Part shown: positions 6,307 through 12,888 of the stretch, in pieces
Layout of the letters: each line of letters starts with the position of its first letter
How positions within the stretch are numbered: position 1 is the stretch's first letter
Source of the DNA: Chloroflexota bacterium
Lineage (GTDB): Bacteria > Chloroflexota > Limnocylindria > QHBO01
Direction of reading: 5' to 3'
Assembly: GCA_013697395.1 (NCBI GenBank)
Contig: JACCWY010000458.1
Span: 1-12,910, forward strand
DNA length: 12,910 bases
Program-made: the position numbers and the translations under genes
The notes under the pieces: model-generated
The model's input: only the letters and a program-made list of their open reading frames with translations
What the model was told of the DNA's origin: nothing
The model's database searches: none

Positions 6307-7954
6307 GCGAGTGATCGCGGGAGGCCGCGTCGTCGACGGTTCGGGGAGTCCCGGCATCGTTGCCGATGTGGGCATCTCCGGTGGGCGGATCACGGCCGTC
6401 GGCGACCTCGCCTCCGCCGACGTCCGGAAGCGAGTTGACGTGACCGGGATGACGGTGGCGCCCGGCTTCATCGACATCCACTCGCACAGTGACTTCCTGG
6501 CTCCGGCGGAGGAGCACGGGGAGATCCTTGCCCCCTTCCTGGGCCAGGGGATCACCACGATCGTCACCGGGAACTGCGGCTACTCCCCGGCGCCGGTCAA
6601 CCCCGCAACGGCCGATGAGCTCGACAGCTACACGGCCTTCCTGCGCGGGCCAGACCTGCCTCGGGCCTGGGACTCGTTCGGCTCGTACCTCGGTTACCTG
6701 GACGATCACGGGGTGGCGCTGAACGTCGTCCCGTTGGTCGCCCATGGCGCGCTCCGGATTCAGCAGATCGGGTTCCAGGGCCGGGATCTGGAATCCGACG
6801 AGCAGGCGGCCATGCGGCGGAGCCTCGAGCAGTCCCTGGAGGAGGGCGCGTTCGGGCTCTCCAGCGGTCTGCTGTACGCACCCGGCATCTTCGCGCCTCC
6901 GGAGGAGATCGAGGCGCTGGCAGCCGGGCTGAAGCAGTTCGACGGCATCTACACCAGCCATATCCGCGGTTCCAGCGAGACGCTCCTCTCCGCGACGAAG
7001 GAGGTGATCCGGGTCGGAGAGGTCAACGGCATCTCCTGCCAGCACTCGCACATCGAGGCGTTCGGGAAGCCGCACTGGCCGAAGATCGACGCGATCGTCG
7101 AACTCCATGAGCGGGCTCGGGAGCGTGGGGTGGACACCGGCTTCGACGTCATCCCCTACGTGGCCGCCAACACCACGCTGCTGGCGATCTTCCCTCCCTG
7201 GGCACTCTCAGGTGGCGTCGAAGCGCTGTTGGCACGCCTGCGTGATCCGGAGCAGCGCCAGCGCATCAGACGCTCGATCGACGAGGACATCCCCGGCTGG
7301 CCATGCTGGATCCCGGGCGCCTGGCCACACAACCTGGTGGAGGCGACCGGTTGGGACAACATCAGCCTCCTCTGGGTCGAGTCGGAGGCCAACAAAGGCC
7401 TCGAGGGCAAGACCATGCCTCAGATTGCCGCCGAGCGCGGCACCGATCCCTTCGAAGCCGCCGCCGCCGTCGTCCTCGAGGAGAACGGGCATGCCATGGC
7501 GCTCTACGTCGGCGTGTCAGGCGATCTGGAGGACGACTCGGGGCTGCGCAGGCTCCTCAAGCACCCGTGGGCCTCGATCGAGACCGATGCGATCCTCACC
7601 GGCCGCGGGGTTCCGCATCCCGCCGCCTACGGCGCTTTTCCGAGAGTGCTCGGTCATTTCTCGCGTGACACCGGCCTCTTCAGCCTGGAGGAGGCGATAA
7701 GGAAGATGACCTCCCTGCCGGCCGAACGTTTCGGACTGCGAGCGAGAGGGCGCATCGCGGAAGGCTATGCAGCCGACGTCGTCGTGTTCGATGCGCAAAC
7801 CGTCGCCGACCAGACGTCCTACCAGGATCCGACCGCCGCTCCAACCGGAATCGAGTACGTCTTCGTCAATGGCGTCGTGGTCGTGGACCACGGCGCGATA
7901 GACACAAACCGCCGCGCCGGCACGGTCCTGCGTCGCGGAGCATCCGACGCATAG
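6299..7954 (+). CDS. N-acyl-D-amino-acid deacylase (D-aminoacylase) family amidohydrolase
   Basis: Metal-dependent hydrolase of amidohydrolase family 3, 551 residues, probably cytoplasmic (no signal). Family members cut the acyl group from N-acyl-D-amino acids; some act on related amides. Visible motifs in order are the GGRVVDGSGSPG N-terminal beta-sandwich strand (8-19), HSH metal ligands H61 and H63 in IDIHSHSDF, C93 in TGNCGYSPAP (the cysteine seen as metal ligand in D-aminoacylases), GAFGLSSGLLYAPG (183-196), H221 in SHIRG, H251 in HSHIEAFG, D430 in IETDAI as the likely catalytic aspartate, and a late GRIAEGYAADVVVFD strand (485-498). All key residues are intact. The start at ATG 6299 has GAGG at 6287-6290, eight bases upstream, and gives the normal family N-terminus. 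Stereochemistry and acyl preference cannot be read from sequence, but the D-amino-acid link to ortAB supports a true D-aminoacylase. Confidence 0.85.
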   Translation: MFERVIAGGRVVDGSGSPGIVADVGISGGRITAVGDLASADVRKRVDVTGMTVAPGFIDIHSHSDFLAPAEEHGEILAPFLGQGITTIVTGNCGYSPAPVNPATADELDSYTAFLRGPDLPRAWDSFGSYLGYLDDHGVALNVVPLVAHGALRIQQIGFQGRDLESDEQAAMRRSLEQSLEEGAFGLSSGLLYAPGIFAPPEEIEALAAGLKQFDGIYTSHIRGSSETLLSATKEVIRVGEVNGISCQHSHIEAFGKPHWPKIDAIVELHERARERGVDTGFDVIPYVAANTTLLAIFPPWALSGGVEALLARLRDPEQRQRIRRSIDEDIPGWPCWIPGAWPHNLVEATGWDNISLLWVESEANKGLEGKTMPQIAAERGTDPFEAAAAVVLEENGHAMALYVGVSGDLEDDSGLRRLLKHPWASIETDAILTGRGVPHPAAYGAFPRVLGHFSRDTGLFSLEEAIRKMTSLPAERFGLRARGRIAEGYAADVVVFDAQTVADQTSYQDPTAAPTGIEYVFVNGVVVVDHGAIDTNRRAGTVLRRGASDA

Positions 7955-7975
7955 ATACGCATACAGACGCATAGG
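7946..7975 (+). repeat. Three tandem 10-bp repeats, consensus GACGCATAGA
   Basis: GACGCATAGA (7946-7955), TACGCATACA (7956-7965) and GACGCATAGG (7966-7975) lie head to tail, sharing the core ACGCATA at exactly one helical turn spacing. The array covers the last codons and stop of the deacylase gene, and its last unit runs into the AGGAGA ribosome binding site (7973-7978) of the next gene. It may be a small slippage expansion of an intergenic gap or a protein-binding array. I cannot distinguish these. Confidence 0.75.
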
Positions 7976-7987
7976 AGAGCCAGGGGC

Positions 7988-8929
7988 ATGATCATCAACA
8001 CCCATACCCACATGATGCGCTATGGCATCGGCTTCCCCCCGGAGCTGGGCGAGTTCTACGTGAGAATGTTCGAGGGCCAGACCTGCTGGCACACCGGCAA
8101 GCCGTGGCGGCCGGAAGACTTCTGCGTCCCGCCTGAGCGATTGATCGCCGACATGGATGCATCCGGGATCGACAAGGCCGTCGTGCTGGGCGTGGGCTAC
8201 ATCCCATGGAACGCCTATGACCCGAATGCCGGAGAGTACGTGCAATCCATGGTGGAGCGCTACCCCGATCGGCTCATCGGCTTCTACACGGCCGATCCAC
8301 TGGGTGGCGAGGAGGAGGTCAAGCGCTTCCAGCACGGCGTCGAGAAGCAAGGGCTGCGGGGCCTGAAGATGCTGCCCTCCTACAACTACGTTGCCCTGCA
8401 CGATCGCCGCATCTGGCCCCTCTACGAGGCCGCGCAGGCGCTGGAAGTGCCGGTCCTGGTCCACACCGGATGGAGCATGCTGCCGAAGGGCAAGATGCTC
8501 GAATTCGATCATCCCCTCTACCTCGAGGACGTGATGATCGACTTCCCCGACCTTCGGCTGGTCATTGGGCACACCGGCTTCCACTGGGCCGAGGAAGCCA
8601 TTCACTTCATGGCCAAGTACCGGCAGGTGTACGGCGACTTCGCATTCTGGGCCGAGTCGGCGCCGGTCTGGCGAATCGCTCAAATCTGGTCCTGGGCCAA
8701 GAAGCTCGGCGTGGTGGATCGGTTTCTGTGGGGCACGGACTATCCGTACGTGCCCTTCCAGACCGGGCAGGAGCAGTTCGGGAAGGTGGCGGCGTACACC
8801 GAGCGCCACGAGCTCGAACCGTTCATCACGCAGGCGGATGTCGACAGCTTCTTCGGTGGCGCGGCGGCACGCATGCTGGGGCTTGTCAAGGAGGTGGGTG
8901 GCGGTGGATCCGGCGCAGTTTGTCCGTGA
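7988..8929 (+). CDS. Amidohydrolase 2 family (TIM-barrel metal hydrolase/decarboxylase)
   Basis: Predicted cytoplasmic metal-dependent TIM-barrel enzyme, 313 residues, of the Amidohydro_2 group (which includes ACMSD, gamma-resorcylate decarboxylase and lactonases). N-terminal metal ligands are H6 and H8 in INTHTHM. Further ligand candidates are H159 in PVLVHTG, H195 in LVIGHTGFHW and D251 in FLWGTDYPY. GLRGLKMLP (122-130) is the usual barrel strand before the third ligand. AGGAGA at 7973-7978 is nine bases before the ATG. The 3' end overlaps the SnoaL-like gene by 26 bases. Family members hydrolyse, decarboxylate or open lactones of ring carboxylates; the exact reaction is unknown here. Unlike the preceding deacylase, it lacks the D-aminoacylase motifs, so the operon encodes two chemically distinct hydrolases. 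The C-terminal tail is glycine-rich because it is encoded by the sequence that also starts the next gene. Confidence 0.88.
   Translation: MIINTHTHMMRYGIGFPPELGEFYVRMFEGQTCWHTGKPWRPEDFCVPPERLIADMDASGIDKAVVLGVGYIPWNAYDPNAGEYVQSMVERYPDRLIGFYTADPLGGEEEVKRFQHGVEKQGLRGLKMLPSYNYVALHDRRIWPLYEAAQALEVPVLVHTGWSMLPKGKMLEFDHPLYLEDVMIDFPDLRLVIGHTGFHWAEEAIHFMAKYRQVYGDFAFWAESAPVWRIAQIWSWAKKLGVVDRFLWGTDYPYVPFQTGQEQFGKVAAYTERHELEPFITQADVDSFFGGAAARMLGLVKEVGGGGSGAVCP
8888..8894 (+). promoter_or_regulatory. AAGGAGG Shine-Dalgarno deciding the SnoaL-like start
   Basis: Near-perfect anti-16S complement inside the end of the amidohydrolase gene. It lies nine bases before GTG 8904 and only three before GTG 8898, so it selects 8904 as the start of the small downstream gene. 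Confidence 0.75.
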
Positions 8930-9317
8930 CGAGATCGAGGACCTGAGCCGAGGCGACCTGCAGGCGGTGCTCGACTACTACACCGATGACGTCTTCTTTC
9001 ACGACGTCTCAGCCGAGCCGTGCCACGGCAAGGAGGAGATGCGCGAATTCATGGCCGTCTTCTACCGCGGCTTTCCCGACCTTCGGATCGAGATCAGCAA
9101 CGTGATTGCCCAGGGCAGCCTGGTCGTGGCCGAGTACGACCTGCTGGGTACGCACACCGGGACCTTCCTGGAGCACGCGTCCACCGGACGGGCGTTCCGC
9201 ATTCCGGCGGTGTCGATCTATGAGCACAACGGGATGCTATTCACCCGCGAGACCGTCTACTACGACTCGGCGGCCCTGTTCGGGCAGCTCGGCCTTCCGC
9301 TCACCGCGGCGATCTGA
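8904..9317 (+). CDS. SnoaL-like / NTF2-fold small protein
   Basis: Protein of 137 residues beginning MDPAQFVRDEIEDLSRGDL, matching the SnoaL-like polyketide-cyclase/ketosteroid-isomerase-like fold. Visible features are an N-terminal helix, then DYYTDDVFFHD, a GKEEMREFMAVFYRGFPDLRI stretch typical of the family, a VVAEYDLLGTHTG strand pair, and a final FTRETVYYDSAALFGQLGL helix/strand. Such proteins catalyse isomerisation, cyclisation or hydration, or merely bind small ligands; no single activity can be assigned. The GTG start at 8904 is fixed by AAGGAGG at 8888-8894. The frame is open upstream to 8565, but that part overlaps the amidohydrolase and looks unlike the family. Its stop (TGA 9315-9317) shares its last base with the ATG of the oxidoreductase gene, so the two are translationally coupled and probably work on the same compound. 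Confidence 0.8.
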   Translation: MDPAQFVRDEIEDLSRGDLQAVLDYYTDDVFFHDVSAEPCHGKEEMREFMAVFYRGFPDLRIEISNVIAQGSLVVAEYDLLGTHTGTFLEHASTGRAFRIPAVSIYEHNGMLFTRETVYYDSAALFGQLGLPLTAAI

Positions 9318-10348
9318 TGACCACCTTCGGAATCTCCCCTGAGTGCCTGTGCCACGACGTGCGCGACAACGTGAGGCGCGTCCGAGACCTGGAGGAAGCA
9401 GGCTTCGACTACATCTGGGAGGGCGACCACACCCTTCCGTGGCAGCACAGCTCCGGGCACTCGGCCGGCATCTGGGCGACTCTTTCGGCCTTCCTGGCCA
9501 ATACCGAGCGAGCGGTGGTTGGACCCATGGTGCTGCCGCCCATCGGGATCCGACACCATCCCGTCGACGTGGCCATTGAGATTGCGACGCTGGAGCTGCT
9601 CTATCCAGGACGCGTGGCTCTGGGAGTCGGCACCGGTGAGGCGATGAACGAGAAGACGACGACCGGGTTCTGGCCGCCGCTCGGTGAGCGCATCGAGCGC
9701 CTGCTCGAGGGCGTGGAGCTGATCAAGCGCTGCTGGGCGGAGCCGGACTACTTCCGTCACAAGGGCAAGCATTTCCAGTCGTTCTTCTACCTGTACCAGA
9801 AGCCGACCACCGATATCCAGATCATCTGCGCCGCCGGCGGTCCCAAGATGGCGCGCAACGCTGGCCTCATCGCTGACGGCTACGTGTCCGTTGGGGTTCC
9901 GCCTGACGTCCATCGCAATGTCATGCAACCGGCGTTCGAGGAAGGGCGACGGGAATCCGGGCGCTCCGAAGAGAGCCGCTTCAAGACCGCCTGGGTGAGC
10001 ACCTCATACCATCCGAACGCAGAGCGGGCTCTCGACGGCGCGCGCGTCTACGGCGGCCTCCTGATCCCCGAGGCATACGCGTACATCGAGGACCCGCGCG
10101 TCATCGAGCAACGGGCGCTTCTGGTGCGCGACGACGCGATGCAGGCGGCCTTCTGCATCGCAAGCTCGGGTGAAGAGATCATTGCCCAGTTCGAACGCTT
10201 CATCGAGGCGGGCTGCAACCACATCATCTGGGCCGACATGAGCCCCGACCCGTTCCTTGTCGCCGACGTGTGCCGGAACGAGGTCCTGCCACATCTCAAG
10301 AAGAGGTACGGTACAGAGAGCGCACCCGCCGGGAGCGCAACTCGCTGA
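9317..10348 (+). CDS. LLM-class F420-dependent oxidoreductase (Fgd-like)
   Basis: TIM-barrel flavin/deazaflavin oxidoreductase of 343 residues, close to the coenzyme F420-dependent glucose-6-phosphate dehydrogenase group. Supporting motifs are DHTLPWQH (37-44), corresponding to the DHxxPWxH segment with catalytic histidine and tryptophan in Fgd, and GVGTGEAMNE (103-112), the F420-contact motif with the catalytic glutamate. AAGGPKMAR (172-180) and GLIADGYVSVG (183-193) follow, as expected. By remembered alignment H38, W42 and E108 correspond to Fgd H40, W44 and E109. The real substrate is unlikely to be glucose 6-phosphate in this amino-acid/conjugate setting; members of the group oxidise diverse alcohols or reduce C=C and C=N bonds. 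The ATG at 9317 forms a TGATG junction with the SnoaL-like gene. It implies the host makes F420. Confidence 0.85.
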   Translation: MTTFGISPECLCHDVRDNVRRVRDLEEAGFDYIWEGDHTLPWQHSSGHSAGIWATLSAFLANTERAVVGPMVLPPIGIRHHPVDVAIEIATLELLYPGRVALGVGTGEAMNEKTTTGFWPPLGERIERLLEGVELIKRCWAEPDYFRHKGKHFQSFFYLYQKPTTDIQIICAAGGPKMARNAGLIADGYVSVGVPPDVHRNVMQPAFEEGRRESGRSEESRFKTAWVSTSYHPNAERALDGARVYGGLLIPEAYAYIEDPRVIEQRALLVRDDAMQAAFCIASSGEEIIAQFERFIEAGCNHIIWADMSPDPFLVADVCRNEVLPHLKKRYGTESAPAGSATR

Positions 10349-10358
10349 TTTCGCGCAG

Positions 10359-11000
10359 ATGTCGAATAGGCCGTCACGCCGAACGCGTTCGCCGAAGCGA
10401 ACCGTAGCCCCGCGTGCCCCCGTCAACGATTCTCCCCCACGGGAGCTGCCTGCCGTGGAGCGCGACGATCAACTGGGGCGGCGAATCCGCGCCCTTCGGA
10501 CCGAACGCGGCCTGACCCTCACCGGACTGGCCTCCCGCGTCGGCATCACCCGCAGCTTCCTCAGCGGGGTCGAGCGGGGGGTGGCGTATCCGTCCCTGAT
10601 GGTCCTGCGCTCGATCGCCGCGGCGCTGGAGGTGCCTGTCTTCCTGCTCTTCACCGCGCCTGAGGCGAACGGCATGGTCGTGCGCAAGGACGCACGCAAG
10701 GTGATCCGCGCGCCGGGCGCGCCGGTCTCGTACGAGCTGATCTCGCCGGATCTGCGCCGGAAGATCGAGATGATCATCGTGCGCCTGAAGCCGGGTATGG
10801 ACAGTGCCGCAATGGCGCATGAGGGTGAGGAATGCGCGCTGGTGCTCAAGGGCCGGGTTGTGATCACCGTCGGAGATGTTGACTACGAGCTGGATGAAGG
10901 CGACTCCATCTACTACGACTCGGGCCTGCCGCACAAGGCCCGTGCTGCGGGCGACGAGCCGGCGGAGATCGTGTCGGCCATCACGCCGCCAAACTTCTGA
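10359..11000 (+). CDS. XRE-family transcriptional regulator with C-terminal cupin sensor
   Basis: DNA-binding protein with a helix-turn-helix of the XRE type (about 39-98: LGRRIRALRTERGLTLTGLASRVG, ITRSFLSGVERG, then YPSLMVLRSIAAALEV) followed by a single cupin domain (about 139-208: HEGEECALVLKGRV, then ELDEGDSIYYDSGLPHKA). This architecture (PuuR, MltR and SutR-like) usually senses a small metabolite with the cupin and represses the neighbouring catabolic genes. Start: ATG 10359 gives 213 residues but has no clear ribosome binding site, and its first ~32 residues are basic and low-complexity. GTG 10455, preceded by GGGAG (10441-10445), would give 181 residues, nearer the family norm, so either is possible. 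The frame also runs upstream into the oxidoreductase gene, but that part is a shadow. Lying 10 bases after the oxidoreductase, it is probably the operon's own regulator. Its stop touches the stop of the convergent glcD-like gene. Confidence 0.85.
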   Translation: MSNRPSRRTRSPKRTVAPRAPVNDSPPRELPAVERDDQLGRRIRALRTERGLTLTGLASRVGITRSFLSGVERGVAYPSLMVLRSIAAALEVPVFLLFTAPEANGMVVRKDARKVIRAPGAPVSYELISPDLRRKIEMIIVRLKPGMDSAAMAHEGEECALVLKGRVVITVGDVDYELDEGDSIYYDSGLPHKARAAGDEPAEIVSAITPPNF

Positions 11001-12416
11001 TCAGTCGGGGATGGCCTGCCGAGGGGGGAGCACCTTGCCGGGGTTCATGATGCCAAGCGGGTCGAGGGCGTTTTTGATCGCCCACGATGCGCGCAGGCCA
11101 TCCGGCCCGATCTCGCCCGCCAGCTGGTGGCGCTTCAGCGTGCCGATGCCGTGTTCGCCGGTGAGCGTGCCTCCCAATGAGAGAGCAGCGGCTGCGATGG
11201 CCTCGGCTGCCTGCATTGCCCGGCCCTGGGCGGCCAGATCTCCTCGAGGGATGACGAGGGTGGGGTGCAGATTCCCGTCACCGACATGGCCGAAGGTGCC
11301 GATGCGGATGTCATGCTCCTCAGCGATTCGCACAACCGCTTGAACGAGATCGACGACGCGCCCACGCGGCACGGCAACGTCTTCGAGGAGCGTGATTCCG
11401 AGACGCTCGAGCGCTGGCAAGGCCGCCCTGCGCGCGCCCATGAGGCCCTCGCTTTCGAGCGCATCGATGGACCGATGGATCACGGTCGCGCCCGATGCCT
11501 GACAGGCCTTCTCGACCGCGTCGAGTTCGGCGCGCCCAAAGTCGGCGGTATCGCTGCGGGCGATCAGCATGGCCGCCGACCCGATGTCCAGGCCGAGGTG
11601 CTGCCACTCCTCAACGGCCCGAATCGTTGTCTGGTCCATCAGCTCGAGCACGCTGGGCGTGACGCTGGGCATGCTTGCCACCGCCTTGGCGGCGTCGGCC
11701 AACGAGGGAAACGACGCGAGTAGGGTTCCGGCTGGAAGGGGAGATGGACGCAGGCGGAGCGTGGCCTCCGTAATCACGCCTAGTGTACCTTCGGAACCGA
11801 CGAAGAGGCTCACCAGGTCATAGCCCGCGACACCCTTCACCGAGCGCCGACCAGTGCGCAGAATGGCCCCGTCCGCCAGGACCACCTCGAGGCCCAGCGT
11901 CGCCTCCCGGGTGACGCCGTACTTGACGCATCGAAGGCCGCCCGCATTCGTCGCCAGGTTACCGCCGATGGAGCTGATTTCGAAGCTCGATGGATCGGGC
12001 GCATACATGAGGCCGCGCTTGGCAACCTCCGCCGAGAGCTTCGCGTTGATCACGCCCGGTCCGACCACCGCGATCATGTCGTCGGTGTTGATCTCGACGA
12101 TCCGGTCCATTCGGAGCGTCGAGAGGATGACGCAGCCGTCGACGGCATTCGCGCCGCCTGCTAGTCCGCTCCCCGCGCCCCGGGGCACAACCGGTATCCG
12201 GTGCTCAGTTGCGAGCTGGAGCACGGTCGACACTTCGGCTGCAGACGTCGGAAACGCTCCGACCAGCGCCCTGCCCGGCTCAAGCACGTGCGCCTTGTCG
12301 CGGCTCAGCCCCTCAAGGGTCTCTGGTCTCGTAACCACCCGATCGGGCGGCAGCGCGTCCCGCAGGTCCCCAATGAACCTTGCGCCGGCTGCTGAACCGG
12401 TGTGAAGCTCTGTCAC
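11001..12416 (-). CDS. FAD-binding oxidase, GlcD / D-lactate dehydrogenase family
   Basis: FAD-dependent 2-hydroxyacid oxidoreductase of 471 residues, GlcD/VAO type, probably cytoplasmic or membrane-associated. The N-terminal FAD_binding_4 domain shows PVVPRGAGSGLAGGAN (75-90), the ISSIGGNLATNAGG phosphate loop (147-160), YGVTRE (166-171) and FVGSEGTLGVITEATLRLRP (205-224). The C-terminal FAD-oxidase domain shows TFGHVGDGNLHP (374-385) and LTGEHGIGTLKR (418-429), with conserved H377, H384 and H422. Substrate could be glycolate, D-lactate or another D-2-hydroxyacid. The glcE and glcF partners are not in the window, so a stand-alone D-2-hydroxyacid dehydrogenase is more likely than a full glycolate oxidase. 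The start is GTG (complement of 12414-12416) with GAGG (complement of 12423-12426) six bases upstream. It is convergent with the operon, with zero bases between stop codons. Confidence 0.92.
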   Translation of the reverse strand: MTELHTGSAAGARFIGDLRDALPPDRVVTRPETLEGLSRDKAHVLEPGRALVGAFPTSAAEVSTVLQLATEHRIPVVPRGAGSGLAGGANAVDGCVILSTLRMDRIVEINTDDMIAVVGPGVINAKLSAEVAKRGLMYAPDPSSFEISSIGGNLATNAGGLRCVKYGVTREATLGLEVVLADGAILRTGRRSVKGVAGYDLVSLFVGSEGTLGVITEATLRLRPSPLPAGTLLASFPSLADAAKAVASMPSVTPSVLELMDQTTIRAVEEWQHLGLDIGSAAMLIARSDTADFGRAELDAVEKACQASGATVIHRSIDALESEGLMGARRAALPALERLGITLLEDVAVPRGRVVDLVQAVVRIAEEHDIRIGTFGHVGDGNLHPTLVIPRGDLAAQGRAMQAAEAIAAAALSLGGTLTGEHGIGTLKRHQLAGEIGPDGLRASWAIKNALDPLGIMNPGKVLPPRQAIPD

Positions 12417-12758
12417 CGAGATCCTCAGTGTTCGTTGCGTCCATCGGAGTCCCGACTGAACAGCGGGCGACGTAAACCAAAGTTCGAGAGGGATCCCCGT
12501 GGGCGAGTCTGGCGGCGTCTTGCTGACTAGCGTAACATCGGGGCGTCGCTGGCTCGAGCGGAGGCGCTGAGCCGAGCGGGGAACGGAGCATGGGCAACCC
12601 AGAACCGGCCCGGCTGCACCTGACTGAATGCAAGGTCAGACGGGCCGCGCCTGTACGGCCGGTCAGGTAGGCTGCCATGCTGACTGGCCGCGTCTCGGCT
12701 TGGCTGTCGTCATCGCCGGCCTGCGCCGCCGACGGACCCGCCGCCGGATGGAGCTGGC

Positions 12759-12790
12759 TTGAGCTGTGTTCGCGAGAGTCGCGCTACAAT
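12759..12790 (+). promoter_or_regulatory. Possible promoter: TACAAT -10 with poor -35
   Basis: TACAAT at 12785-12790 is a near-consensus sigma-70 -10 hexamer in otherwise G+C-rich sequence. The best -35 match, TTGAGC at 12759-12764, is 20 bases away, wider than the usual 16-18. If real, transcription would run rightwards through the repeat array and out of the window. Confidence 0.3.
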
Positions 12791-12811
12791 CCCCCACACG
12801 GAGTCGCCTGA

Positions 12812-12882
12812 GCGTGGGCACCTGATTCTTTCGGTTTCGCGCGTGGGCACCTGACTCCCTTCCGGGATGGGCACCTGACTCC
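12812..12882 (+). repeat. Three direct copies of TGGGCACCTGA
   Basis: The 11-mer TGGGCACCTGA begins at 12815, 12844 and 12868. The first two copies share the longer GCGTGGGCACCTGA (12812-12825, 12841-12854). The last two share TGGGCACCTGACTCC (12844-12858, 12868-12882). Start-to-start spacings are 29 and 24 bases. Read on the minus strand the unit is GGAGTCAGGTGCCCA, which resembles the GTCAGG-containing short repeats found beside REP-associated tyrosine (IS200-like) transposases. That link is recall-based inference; no transposase is in the window. Confidence 0.75.
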
Positions 12883-12888
12883 CCGGAA
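12860..12888. repeat. 7-bp perfect inverted repeat enclosing the third repeat copy
   Basis: TTCCGGG (12860-12866) and CCCGGAA (12882-12888) are exact reverse complements separated by 15 bases. The loop holds ATGGGCACCTGACTC, so the repeat unit is presented in a hairpin loop. No T-run follows on either strand, so this is not a typical intrinsic terminator. A hairpin-displayed short repeat fits a REP-like or regulatory element better. Confidence 0.65.

Noticed and set aside
7517..8809. Minus-strand open frame of 430 codons spanning the deacylase end and the amidohydrolase
   Set aside because: It crosses two convincing plus-strand genes and their intergenic repeat, and shows no domain; treated as a shadow frame.
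8565..8903. In-frame upstream extension of the SnoaL-like gene
   Set aside because: It lies inside the amidohydrolase gene and is unlike the fold; AAGGAGG at 8888-8894 points to GTG 8904.
12643..12660. GGCCG/CGGCC inverted repeat as a possible terminator or structured RNA
   Set aside because: Only five base pairs with an eight-base loop, no T-run, and easily expected by chance in G+C-rich DNA.
12313..12678. 121-codon minus-strand open frame covering the region upstream of the GlcD-like gene
   Set aside because: It has no family resemblance and no ribosome binding site, overlaps the start of the GlcD-like gene in another frame, and has an Arg/Ser/Ala composition typical of non-coding high-GC sequence.
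12417..12810. tRNA or other RNA gene in the non-coding right end
   Set aside because: One GTTCGA occurs near 12482, but no flanking stem pairs to form a T-arm or acceptor, and no cloverleaf can be drawn.
12812..12882. The TGGGCACCTGA copies as a CRISPR array
   Set aside because: Units are too short and unevenly spaced (29 and 24 bases start to start), and no cas genes are present.
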